Positions 54,628 through 63,243 of a stretch of 64,000 bases of DNA are shown piece after piece. The notes below the pieces were generated by a model that saw only the letters and a list, made by a program, of their open reading frames with translations, was not told where the DNA came from and did no database searches. Numbering within the stretch: the first letter of the stretch is position 1; each line of letters starts with the position of its first letter. Source of the DNA: Phaeobacter sp. CECT 5382 (GTDB lineage Bacteria > Pseudomonadota > Alphaproteobacteria > Rhodobacterales > Rhodobacteraceae); NCBI RefSeq assembly GCF_001457775.1, contig NZ_CYSG01000019.1:1-64000 (forward strand), written 5' to 3'. Both the position numbers and the translations under genes were made by a program.

Positions 54628-57600
54628 ATGAGCGAGCAAGGGAGCCCTTCCGGCCTGCCGGATCTGCATGGAGATGTTTCGCACGATGCTTCAGGGCGCG
54701 CTTTTGGGGCAGCTGGACCAGAGATTGCACCAGAGACTGTGACTTCAGAGCTGGAGGCGCTGGCGCGTCAGCATTTTGATGCGCCCTTCTACCGGGCGAC
54801 AGTTGCGGCCTGTGCTGCCCAGGCTCTGCCGGGCGAAAGATTGGCAGAAGATGTTCTGACCGAAGAGATGCTGGCGCAGGATCTGGATGCGGCGACACAT
54901 TTCCTGACCCATGGCTGGCGTCTGGGCCTGTCACCAAATCGCTGGTTTGATACATTGGGGTATCTGGCGGCCAACCCAGAGGTCGCAGCCATGGGGATCA
55001 ACCCCTTTCTGCATTACCTGGAGGTGGGCTTGCCGGAGGGCCGCCGGGCGATGCCTTTCTTTCTGGACCGGACCTGGCACCCGGCGGCGCTGCATCGCTT
55101 TGGCCGCTGCGAATACGGCCCCATTCGCCATATCCTGCGCTTGAATGGCCCAGGTCTGAATGATCTCGACCTGCATGAACCTGTGGATGTCGAGCCGCCG
55201 GAAACTTTGCCAGAGACGGTGCCGCAGCGGCTGGCGGTGCATCTGCATCTGTTTTACCCGGATATGGTCGGGCGCTGCATCCGGTTACTGCAGCGGCTGC
55301 CGGGGAATTTTGACCTGCTGGTCTCGGTGCGCGAGGACGCCGATGTCGCGGGGCTTCAGCGCCGTCTGGCGCAGGCGCTGCCGCGGGCGCGCCGGGTGAT
55401 CCTGCGTCCGGGGCCGAACCGGGGGCGGGATGTGGCGCCCTGGCTGGTGACCTTCCGCGAGGAAATCCGCCAGTCGGATCTGTTTTTGCATCTGCACAGC
55501 AAGAAATCCGCTCATGGCAGCTATCACGCAGGCTGGTTCGACTTCCTTGGTCATAGTCTGTTGGGGTCAGACGCGGTGGCCGCGCAGATGCTGGATCTCT
55601 TTGCCGCCGACCCTGGTCTTGGCATGGTGGCGCCGGGCTATTGGCCCCTGCTGCGCCGGGCTCCGAATTATGGCAAGAGCCGCGATCTCTGCGCCCATCT
55701 GGCGGCCCGTATGGGGCTGCCGGATCTGCCTGCGGTCTGCCCGGATTTTCCGGCCGGCGCTTTTTTCTGTTGTCGCAGCAGCCTGCTGGCGCCGCTGCTG
55801 GATCTGGAGCTGACCTATCGGGATTTCCCGGCCGAGGCGGGGCAGATCTGCGGCACGCTGGCCCATGCGGTGGAGCGCCTCTTGGGCTACTTGCCGCAGG
55901 TCGCGGGGCTGCGGTTCGACATGGTGGCGGTGGATGTGCCTTTTGAACAGGCGGATCAGCAGCCGGTTGTCTGCAAGCCCTATCCTGCCGGGTCTCTTTC
56001 TGCGGGGCAGGGCGGCATAGCTGCCGCACAACAACAACGGCTGCCTTCTGTGTCGGTGATCTGTACCGTGACACAGGAGGACGGGACGCGGGATGGGCAA
56101 TCCGTAGGTGACACTCTGGCCGCAGCCCTGACGCAGAGCCACGCGCCGCTGGAAGTGCTGCTGGTCGATGTTTCTGGAACGGATGCGGCTCTGGCGCAGG
56201 TCACGGCTGGTTTTGGCGCCGAAATCGCCGCAGGGCGGCTGCGGCTGCTGGCGCTGACGGCGGGGGATGTGGCTGCGGCGCGCAACGCCGCGCTTGAGGT
56301 GGCGCAGGGCGAGGTCATCGCCTATCTGCCGGGCGATACGCTCTGGGCGCCGGGCTATCTGGCGCAGGTGGCTGCCGCCCTGACAGCGCATTCCGACGCG
56401 GGCTGTCTCTATTCCAATCTGGTGCAGGAGTCGGCTTCTGCCCGCAGCTCTGCCCGAACTTCTGCCCGCACTTATGATCGGGCGGCGCTGGTGGCAGGGG
56501 ATGGCATTGATCTTGCGGTCTTTGTGCATCGGCGCAGTCTGACGGATGCCGGGCTGCGCTTTGCGCCGGGGCTCGGGGCGGCGACGGCCTGGGATTTCAT
56601 CCTGCAGGCGACGGCACAACAGGCACCGCTGCATCTGGAGTATGCGGGCTGCGCCCGGACAGCGCCTGCGCAGGTCTCCGCCTCACCGCCCCCTTCCTCA
56701 CTGGTCAGTTCCTCGCAGGCGGCCTTACCGGCGGCGGCGCGGGCGCTGATGCGCAGGCATCGTAACGAGCGGCTGTATTGGGGGCAGGAAGGGCTGCAGA
56801 TCGCGCTGAAAGTCCCAGCGCCACGACCCGAGTTCAAACACCGCTGGGGGGATCTGCATCTGGCGGCGAGCCTGGCGCGGGCGCTCGAGAGGCTGGGCTG
56901 CCGCACCCGTGTCGATATCCTGCCGGACTGGTATGATCACCACCCCGAAGATGATGTCACGCTGGTGCTGCGCGGGGTGACCCCCTATGAGCCGGATCCC
57001 AGGCATATCAACCTGATGTGGCACATCAGCCATCCTGCGCGGGTCTCGCTGGAGGAGATGCGCGGCTTTGACCATGTCTTTGTCAGCGCCTACCCGGAGG
57101 CCGAGCAGGTGATTGACGCTCTGGGGATGCAGGCCTCGGCGATGCTGCAATGTGCCGACCCCGAAGTGTTTCACCCGCAGGTGGATCTGCGCGATGTGCC
57201 GCGCCATGATCTGCTGTTTGTCGGCAATTCCCGCAAGGCGGCGCGCTGGATGCCGCAGGCCTGTGTCGAGCGCGACCTGCCGGTGGCGGTCTATGGGGCC
57301 GAATGGGAGGGGCTGATCCCGCCCCAGTATCTGCACGGCACTCATGTGCCCAACGACAGGCTGGCGGCCTACTATCGGGCCTCGCGCATCGTGCTGAACG
57401 ATCATTGGCCGGACATGGCAGACCGCGGCTTCGTGTCGAACCGGATCATGGATGCCGGGCTGTCCGGTGCACTGGTGATCTCGGATCATTTCAGGGGCGA
57501 AGAGATCTTCATGGGGCATGTGGTGACCTGCCGCACCGCCGCTGAGGTCGAGGATGCCGTGCGATATTATCTGGCCGATGAGGAGGCGCGAAAGGAAAAA

Positions 57601-57714
57601 GCCGCGGCCCTGCGCCAGCTGGTGCTGCTGCATCACCGGGTGGAGCTGCGCGCACAGCAGGTTCTGCAGGTCGCGCGCGCTCTGACGCGAGATCGCCTGT
57701 CCCGGCTGCGTTGA
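54628..57714 (+). CDS. Multidomain glycosyltransferase (repeat, RgpF-like, GT2-like, GT-B)
   Basis: The 1028-residue protein has several parts in order. Residues 85-150 hold one to two copies of the 38-residue aromatic module (FLTHGWRLGLSPNRWFD). Residues 195-445 match the rhamnan synthesis protein F domain (RLAVHLHLFYPDMVGRCIRLL, NRGRDVAPWLVTF, LHLHSKKSAHG). Residues 474-700 look like a GT2-type domain (LEVLLVDVSGTD, VAAARNAALEVAQGEVIAYL). Residues 735-1028 form a GT-B half (HINLMWHISHPARVSLEEM, DLLFVGNSRKAARWMPQA, VSNRIMDAGLSGALVISDHF). It probably adds several sugars, including rhamnose. A GGGGAGG ribosome-binding site precedes the ATG. A 12-base triple repeat at 56437-56472 inserts SARSSARTSAR. 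Confidence 0.82.
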   Translation: MSEQGSPSGLPDLHGDVSHDASGRAFGAAGPEIAPETVTSELEALARQHFDAPFYRATVAACAAQALPGERLAEDVLTEEMLAQDLDAATHFLTHGWRLGLSPNRWFDTLGYLAANPEVAAMGINPFLHYLEVGLPEGRRAMPFFLDRTWHPAALHRFGRCEYGPIRHILRLNGPGLNDLDLHEPVDVEPPETLPETVPQRLAVHLHLFYPDMVGRCIRLLQRLPGNFDLLVSVREDADVAGLQRRLAQALPRARRVILRPGPNRGRDVAPWLVTFREEIRQSDLFLHLHSKKSAHGSYHAGWFDFLGHSLLGSDAVAAQMLDLFAADPGLGMVAPGYWPLLRRAPNYGKSRDLCAHLAARMGLPDLPAVCPDFPAGAFFCCRSSLLAPLLDLELTYRDFPAEAGQICGTLAHAVERLLGYLPQVAGLRFDMVAVDVPFEQADQQPVVCKPYPAGSLSAGQGGIAAAQQQRLPSVSVICTVTQEDGTRDGQSVGDTLAAALTQSHAPLEVLLVDVSGTDAALAQVTAGFGAEIAAGRLRLLALTAGDVAAARNAALEVAQGEVIAYLPGDTLWAPGYLAQVAAALTAHSDAGCLYSNLVQESASARSSARTSARTYDRAALVAGDGIDLAVFVHRRSLTDAGLRFAPGLGAATAWDFILQATAQQAPLHLEYAGCARTAPAQVSASPPPSSLVSSSQAALPAAARALMRRHRNERLYWGQEGLQIALKVPAPRPEFKHRWGDLHLAASLARALERLGCRTRVDILPDWYDHHPEDDVTLVLRGVTPYEPDPRHINLMWHISHPARVSLEEMRGFDHVFVSAYPEAEQVIDALGMQASAMLQCADPEVFHPQVDLRDVPRHDLLFVGNSRKAARWMPQACVERDLPVAVYGAEWEGLIPPQYLHGTHVPNDRLAAYYRASRIVLNDHWPDMADRGFVSNRIMDAGLSGALVISDHFRGEEIFMGHVVTCRTAAEVEDAVRYYLADEEARKEKAAALRQLVLLHHRVELRAQQVLQVARALTRDRLSRLR

Positions 57715-57864
57715 GAGGAGGCGGGGCTGAAACCGGATCAAAGGCATGCGGACCCGGGCAGCTGTGGCGGCAAGTTAGTCTTGATATTTCAGAAAAAACG
57801 CGTCTAAACAGCCAGAGCAATATTGATTGGGAACGATGGGGCGATGGGGTTGTTTGGGAGCGTG

Positions 57865-58416
57865 ATGAAATTTGGGGGCTTGATGAAACACAATGTTGAT
57901 TTCGGAGCTGAGGCTCAGGCGAACCATGCCCTTGCGGTTCTGCGGGCGCAAAATCTGGACTGTCAGCCCGCCGACGCGAAGCGGTTCAGCCCGGGGATTT
58001 TCCTGTCTATCGATCCGGAAAGCGATAGCCGGGCCCATGTCACCAGCACGGCCGGTGAGCTGCTGAACCTTGAAATGACCACCGAGCGGCCAGGGCGTTG
58101 GCTGTCGCTCAATATCGAGCTTGGCAGCTGTGACCTGTCGCAGCGCGATGTGATGGGATTTGTCTGCAAGACCCGCGCCGATGAGACGATCACCTTTCAG
58201 GCCTGCCTGCGCAGCGGCCAGGACAAGGGGTTTCAGGATGCTTTCTTTGGCAAGCGGGTGATTTCCTATAGCGGGCCCAGCACCCATGCGGATCTGGTCA
58301 AGCTGGAAGAGCGCGATGATATCCCGCCCCAGGCGCCCTGGCGTGAGCTGATCCTGTTTTTCCCACCGGATCTGCGTCAGCTGACGCTGATTGATCTGTC
58401 GCTCTTTGGGGTATGA
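57865..58416 (+). CDS. Conserved-looking protein of unknown function
   Basis: I do not recognise this family. The product is about 183 residues with a start at 57865 (GGGAG four bases upstream); ATGs at 57844 and 57883 are also possible. It has no signal peptide or membrane helix. It looks like a beta-sandwich with motifs FLSIDPESDSRAHVTSTAGE, RWLSLNIELGSCDL and MGFVCKTRADETITFQACLRSG. It overlaps the next glycosyltransferase gene by four bases (ATGA), so it is probably translated with it and may act in sugar assembly, perhaps as an accessory carbohydrate-binding protein. Confidence 0.6.
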   Translation: MKFGGLMKHNVDFGAEAQANHALAVLRAQNLDCQPADAKRFSPGIFLSIDPESDSRAHVTSTAGELLNLEMTTERPGRWLSLNIELGSCDLSQRDVMGFVCKTRADETITFQACLRSGQDKGFQDAFFGKRVISYSGPSTHADLVKLEERDDIPPQAPWRELILFFPPDLRQLTLIDLSLFGV

Positions 58417-59396
58417 ACCTTTCGGTCGTTATTCCGGTCCGCAATGACCCTGAGGGGTTGACGCGATTGCTGGCGCAGCTGGCTGAGCTGCACATCGCGG
58501 ATCGGATTCTTGTCTGCGACGATGCCAGCGATCCCCCCTGCCGCCCTGCCGATCTGGGCTTTGACGAGACGGCGGCAGGCATCAGCTACCTGCGCAGCCC
58601 GGAGCACCGCGGTGCCGGTCATGCCCGCAATATGGGCATTGCGGCGCTGCAGACCGATCATGTGCTGTTTTTTGATTCCGATGATCTGCTGTGTGACGCC
58701 CTGGTGGATCTGCTGCGCGATCTTGATGGGGTGGAGTTTGATTTCTGCCTGTTTCGCCACATCGATAGCCGCCAGCGTGCCCCCGGCGCCCGGGACGTAC
58801 GGGGCGGCCTCGGCCCGATGCCCTCGGATCAGGAACTGTGGCAGGCAGCGGGGCTGCATACTGTAGCACCACAGCAGATCACTGCCGATCAGGCCGCACA
58901 GATGGCGATGATTGCGGCCTATCCCTGGAACAAGATCTATCGCAGTGGTTTTCTGCAACAGCACAATATCCGCTGCACCGAGATCATGGTGCACAATGAT
59001 ATCGAATTGCACTGGTCCAGTTTCCTGAACGCCAGACGCATCTATGCATCGACCGCGCTGTGCTGCGAGCATTTCGTGCAGCAGGGCGGCGGTCGGTTGA
59101 CCAACCGCCGGGACCGCGAGCGGCTCGAGGTGTTTCAGGCGCTCACGGTGCTGCATGAGGTGCTGCGCGCGACGGCGCAGGCGCCGCGGTTTCTGGTGCC
59201 GATGACCACCTTCTATCTGCGCCTGTTCGGCTGGATCCGGGAGACGCTGGATGTCCAGTATCACGCAGAGTTTCAGCGGCGGATCTCCGGGTTTCTGCTG
59301 GCCAGTCACGACGCGGCGACGATGGCGCTGATTGCGGCCCGCGCGCCGGATCTGGCCCAGCAGATCACCGCGCATATCCGACGGGGCTGGTCATGA
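58413..59396 (+). CDS. Glycosyltransferase family 2
   Basis: The 327-residue enzyme has the GT2 start LSVVIPVRNDPEGLTRLLAQL, a nucleotide-binding ILVCDDASD motif, RGAGHARNMGIAAL, and the metal-binding FFDSDDLL (DxD). It starts with an ATGA overlap with the preceding gene and its stop overlaps the next glycosyltransferase in the same way. Donor sugar unknown. Confidence 0.9.
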   Translation: MNLSVVIPVRNDPEGLTRLLAQLAELHIADRILVCDDASDPPCRPADLGFDETAAGISYLRSPEHRGAGHARNMGIAALQTDHVLFFDSDDLLCDALVDLLRDLDGVEFDFCLFRHIDSRQRAPGARDVRGGLGPMPSDQELWQAAGLHTVAPQQITADQAAQMAMIAAYPWNKIYRSGFLQQHNIRCTEIMVHNDIELHWSSFLNARRIYASTALCCEHFVQQGGGRLTNRRDRERLEVFQALTVLHEVLRATAQAPRFLVPMTTFYLRLFGWIRETLDVQYHAEFQRRISGFLLASHDAATMALIAARAPDLAQQITAHIRRGWS

Positions 59397-60538
59397 AGTT
59401 CTCCTTTATCGTTACCTCCTGGAACATCGAGGACTACATCGGGGCCTGTCTCGACAGCCTGGCCCCCTGTCTCGCACCGGGTGACGAGCTGATCGTGATC
59501 GATGATGGCTCGGATGATGGCAGCTGCGAAGAGATCACCGCAGCGCTGGCCCGACTGAAAGAGCGGGGCGCCGCCCTGCGCCCGATCTTTTTGGGGGTCA
59601 ATAGCCCAGGCGGGGTTGGCATCCCGGCCAATGTCGGTCTGCGCGAAGCCACCGGAGAGGCGATTTTCTTTGTCGATGGCGACGACTGGGTGGATGCCGC
59701 AGGTCTGCAGGCAGCGCGCCGACGCTTTGAGGCTCAGAATTGCGACGTTCTGATTGCCAATTACAGGGTCTATGATGCGGTTCAGGATCAGTTTTCACCG
59801 CCCTCGGACCAGTCGCTCTGGCGTGGTGTCGAGGGCTGCAGAAGCCTGCAGGAGCGTCGCCACTTGGCGCTGCAGATGGTCGGAGTGCCCTGGCGCAAGA
59901 TCTATCGGCGCAGTTTTTTAGAGGCGCATAAGATCCGGTTCCCCGAGGGGGATTTTTTCTACGAGGACAACCCGTTTCACTGGCAGGTCTGTCTGGCGGC
60001 GACAGAGATTGGCTTTTTCAACAGATCCGTTTGCAGCCACCGCATGGGCCGGGCGGGGCAGACCATGGCGGCGACCGGGGCTGATCTGGCGGTGTTCTTT
60101 GATCATTACGAGCGGATCGTAGCACAGTTGCCTGATCCGCAGTATCGCCCGGATGTACTGCGCTGGCTGTTGGAAAACATGGCCTGGCACATGGAGCGGC
60201 TCGCGCCTGCAGCCCAGTGGATCTATGCGGTGCGGGCCGAGGAAACCCTGAAAACTATTGTTGATGCGGATTGGCAGGCCATGCGCCACGATGTGGTGGC
60301 TCAGCGGGCCTGGGGAGCTGCGCGTGCGCTGGCACAGGGCAGGCTGGGCGAGGTGATTTCCACCTGGCAACAGCAGCAGATGCTGCGCCTGTTTCAGAAC
60401 CTTGAAGACCGGGTGGCGCAGATTGAACAGACTGCGACGCAGCTGGTGGACTGGTCCGAAGGCCAGCGCGCGGTGCAGGAATTCCACGCCCTGAAAGCCT
60501 TTGCTTCGAAGGCAGAGGACAAGCCCTCCAAAGGCTGA
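59393..60538 (+). CDS. Glycosyltransferase family 2
   Basis: The 381-residue enzyme begins FSFIVTSWNIEDYIGACLDSL and has ELIVIDDGSDDGSCEEI, the GIPANVGLREATGEAIFFVDGDDWV region with a DGDD metal site, and an acidic acceptor region (FPEGDFFYEDNPFHWQVCLAATE). It is the last gene of a coupled group of three and is convergent to the sulfotransferase-like gene at 60591. A C-terminal helix (LFQNLEDRVAQIEQTATQLV) may mediate oligomerisation. Confidence 0.9.
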   Translation: MKFSFIVTSWNIEDYIGACLDSLAPCLAPGDELIVIDDGSDDGSCEEITAALARLKERGAALRPIFLGVNSPGGVGIPANVGLREATGEAIFFVDGDDWVDAAGLQAARRRFEAQNCDVLIANYRVYDAVQDQFSPPSDQSLWRGVEGCRSLQERRHLALQMVGVPWRKIYRRSFLEAHKIRFPEGDFFYEDNPFHWQVCLAATEIGFFNRSVCSHRMGRAGQTMAATGADLAVFFDHYERIVAQLPDPQYRPDVLRWLLENMAWHMERLAPAAQWIYAVRAEETLKTIVDADWQAMRHDVVAQRAWGAARALAQGRLGEVISTWQQQQMLRLFQNLEDRVAQIEQTATQLVDWSEGQRAVQEFHALKAFASKAEDKPSKG

Positions 60539-60590
60539 ACCCAAAGCCGCGCTGGTCTTCGCGGTCTTCGCTGTGGTCTTTGCAGGGGCT

Positions 60591-61685
60591 TTAGAAACGG
60601 TCTTTACGGGACGGTGGGGTCCAGATCTCGACGCGCTCCAGGGTCGCGATGGCCTCAAGATCCAGCGCATAGACCAGCTCGAGATCGCGGCGCTCCCGGG
60701 CGCTCCAGGGGGAATAGGCGGTCCTGCCTGGAGAACTGTCAGATGCGTTTCTGGGATGCGCCTGCAGGCAGGCTGCCAGATCCGCAGGGCTGACCTGTCC
60801 GGCCTGCTGGTACAGCTGGTGCAGCGCGGTGACGGCAGCATGGGAAAACCCTTCGCGCCGGGCGTTGCTTTGCCGGGCGTTGCTTTGCCGGGCGTTGCTT
60901 TGGGGGCACGCGCGTCTGTCCTTGCCGATCTGCGCGACCGGCAGGTCTGCGATCCAGGCCAGCAGTGCCTCTTCCCGGCCACGCAGGTCTTCGGCGCGAT
61001 AGATCCGCAGGCGGGACCGTGGAAAGGCTGCCTGCAGCCGGTCGATGACATCATACCAGGACAGGGCGGTCAGCGGCGCTGTGTTGAAATCCTCGAAAGG
61101 CAGGAAGGGCATCGATTTCAGTACCTCGCAATAGAGCGAAGGCAGATAGCCCGCAAATCCGCGAATGCCGAGCACGATGTCGGGGGCTTCCAGATTCAGC
61201 GCCCCGGCCATCCGCAGGGCCCGTTCGGCCCCCTCGGGATAGAGACCGCTGCGGTGCACCACATCTTGCACAAGGGCGAGGATATTCTCGTCGAACAGAA
61301 GGTAGCTGGCCTGGGCTGTCCTGGCTTGGGCATCTGTCTGCCCATCTATCTGCCCGTTCTCTTGTCTGGCAAGAGGCGGCACCAAAAGGGGGGCCGTTGT
61401 GCCTTTGGCACCGAGGAGAGGTGCATCGGGGACGGTTGCATCGGGGCTGGTTGTTTTTTGGGGCGCGCTTTGGGACGGGTAGAGCAGCGGCCGGGTATAG
61501 AGACTGCGAAAGCTCTGCATGTCGATATAACAGCGGTGCGCCTCTGCCAGGGCCGTCGCAGAATGGGACAACAGGTCCTGCAGATAGGTGGTGCCGGTTT
61601 TATGCGCGCCCAGCCAGAGAATATCGCGGTGAATATCGCGGTGGCGAAAGGAAGAGGACGAAGAGGGCATCTGTTGGGCTGGCAT
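60591..61685 (-). CDS. Sulfotransferase-like protein with repeat insert
   Basis: The 364-residue protein has a phosphosulfate loop ILWLGAHKTGTTYLQDLL near residue 22 and shows the general fold of the HKTGTT group. It contains a low-complexity insert SNARQSNARQSNAR coded by three 15-base repeats (60857-60901), and two further duplications (61331-61354, 61423-61452) within a disordered segment. The insert is not expected in the catalytic core. It is convergent to the GT2 gene at 59393. The acceptor is unknown. Confidence 0.7.
   Translation of the reverse strand: MPAQQMPSSSSSFRHRDIHRDILWLGAHKTGTTYLQDLLSHSATALAEAHRCYIDMQSFRSLYTRPLLYPSQSAPQKTTSPDATVPDAPLLGAKGTTAPLLVPPLARQENGQIDGQTDAQARTAQASYLLFDENILALVQDVVHRSGLYPEGAERALRMAGALNLEAPDIVLGIRGFAGYLPSLYCEVLKSMPFLPFEDFNTAPLTALSWYDVIDRLQAAFPRSRLRIYRAEDLRGREEALLAWIADLPVAQIGKDRRACPQSNARQSNARQSNARREGFSHAAVTALHQLYQQAGQVSPADLAACLQAHPRNASDSSPGRTAYSPWSARERRDLELVYALDLEAIATLERVEIWTPPSRKDRF
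60857..60901. repeat. three perfect 15-base tandem repeats inside a sulfotransferase-like gene
   Basis: The unit GCCGGGCGTTGCTTT occurs three times in a row (60857-60871, 60872-60886, 60887-60901). The reading frame is kept, adding five residues per unit. Confidence 0.95.
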
Positions 61686-62017
61686 CCGCTGATAGGGTCG
61701 GCTGCCGTTTCTGTATCATCAGAGCGGGCGCGAGGGCACGGGGAATTCGCGGAATCCGGCATATTGACGCCACCCGCAGCCCAGAGTGTTGAAATCCACC
61801 TGTTTCTTCGTGATATGAACCGCTTGCGCCGATGGGAATGCTGCCTCTGGGGCTGTGGGCTTGCAGGGTAGGGCGGCCGTCAAAAGCCATTTGATGAATG
61901 GCATCTGCGGCAGTCATGGCCTAATATGCGGGGCCTAACATGCGGGGCGGTCCGATGGGGCGGATAATCGGGGCGATCTATACAGGAGACGCCGACTTTG
62001 TTTGGTAAGGACGATAC
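61686..62017. promoter_or_regulatory. 332-base divergent region upstream of gmd
   Basis: No gene is supported. Two copies of ATGCGGGG lie near 61926 and 61939. AAGGA six bases before 62018 is the ribosome-binding site for gmd. No clear promoter could be assigned. Confidence 0.4.
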
Positions 62018-63136
62018 ATGAAAAAAGCGCTTATCACCGGTGTGACCGGTCAGGATGGATCCTACCTGGCGGAGTTTCTGCTGGAAAAAGGCTATGAGGT
62101 GCATGGCATCAAACGCCGGGCCTCTTCGTTCAACACCCAGCGGGTGGATCACATCTATCAGGATCCGCATGTGGATCATGCCAATTTCAAACTGCATTAC
62201 GGCGATCTGACCGATACGTCGAACCTGACGCGGATCCTGCAGGACGTGCAACCCGAGGAGGTCTATAACCTGGGCGCGCAAAGCCATGTGGCGGTCAGCT
62301 TTGAAAGCCCGGAATATACGGCCGATGTCGATGCCATGGGTACGCTGCGTCTGCTGGAGGCAATTCGTTTCCTCGGGTTGGAGAAAAAGACCCGTTTTTA
62401 TCAGGCCTCCACGTCGGAACTCTATGGTCTGGTGCAGGAAACGCCGCAGCGCGAGACCACGCCGTTTCACCCCCGCAGCCCCTATGCTGTCGCCAAGATG
62501 TACGCCTATTGGATCACGGTGAACTACCGTGAGGCTTACGGCATGTATGCCTGCAACGGCATCCTGTTCAACCATGAGAGCCCGCGCCGCGGCGAGACCT
62601 TTGTGACCCGCAAGATCACCCGTGGTCTGGCCAATATCGGCCAGGGGCTCGAAGATTGTCTTTACATGGGCAATATCGATGCGCTGCGCGACTGGGGCCA
62701 TGCCAAGGACTATGTGCGCATGCAGTGGATGATGCTGCAGCAGGATGTGCCCGATGATTTCGTCATCGCCACCGGCAAGCAATATTCGGTGCGCGAGTTC
62801 ATCACCTGGTCTGCTGCCGAACTGGGCATCAGCCTGGAGTTCACCGGGACGGGCGTCGAGGAAATTGCCACTGTGGCTGCCATCGAGGGCGATGCGGCCC
62901 CGGCGCTGAAGGTCGGCGATGTCATCCTGCGCATTGACCCGCGCTATTTCCGCCCCGCCGAGGTGGAGACCCTGCTGGGCGATCCGACCAAGGCCAAGGA
63001 GAAACTGGGCTGGGTGCCGGAAATCACCACGCAAGAGATGTGCACCGAGATGGTGCGCGAAGATCTCAAGACTGCACGGCGTCATGCTCTGCTGAAAGAG
63101 CACGGCATGGACCTGCCCGTTAGTGTTGAGGGCTGA
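62018..63136 (+). CDS. gmd: GDP-mannose 4,6-dehydratase
   Basis: The 372-residue enzyme makes GDP-4-keto-6-deoxymannose, the precursor of GDP-L-fucose and related sugars. The motifs [42 protein letters not shown], the catalytic [19 protein letters not shown] and [16 protein letters not shown] are the canonical GMD sequence. The full length matches the family. The GDP-fucose synthase gene follows 107 bases later. Confidence 0.97.
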   Translation: MKKALITGVTGQDGSYLAEFLLEKGYEVHGIKRRASSFNTQRVDHIYQDPHVDHANFKLHYGDLTDTSNLTRILQDVQPEEVYNLGAQSHVAVSFESPEYTADVDAMGTLRLLEAIRFLGLEKKTRFYQASTSELYGLVQETPQRETTPFHPRSPYAVAKMYAYWITVNYREAYGMYACNGILFNHESPRRGETFVTRKITRGLANIGQGLEDCLYMGNIDALRDWGHAKDYVRMQWMMLQQDVPDDFVIATGKQYSVREFITWSAAELGISLEFTGTGVEEIATVAAIEGDAAPALKVGDVILRIDPRYFRPAEVETLLGDPTKAKEKLGWVPEITTQEMCTEMVREDLKTARRHALLKEHGMDLPVSVEG

Positions 63137-63150
63137 GCCATTTTGAGTGC

Positions 63151-63192
63151 GCCCGGACATGATCCGGGCGGCCTCCAGTCAGGGTCCTGGAG
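63151..63192 (+). other. two hairpins between gmd and fcl
   Basis: GCCCGGA (63151-63157) pairs with TCCGGGC (63163-63169), and CTCCAG (63173-63178) pairs with CTGGAG (63187-63192). They may tune transcript stability or expression of the second gene. No T-run follows, so a terminator is unlikely. Confidence 0.45.
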
Positions 63193-63243
63193 ACCCTTGC
63201 CGCAGATGGATGGTGAGGGCCAGGGCGTCATGAGGATTGAGAC

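Noticed and set aside
60857-60901. Possible CRISPR or integron-type repeats
   Set aside because: These are direct tandem copies without spacers inside a coding frame.
60501-61871. 456-codon plus-strand open frame
   Set aside because: It is antisense to the sulfotransferase-like gene with its PAPS-loop motif and contains no motif of its own.
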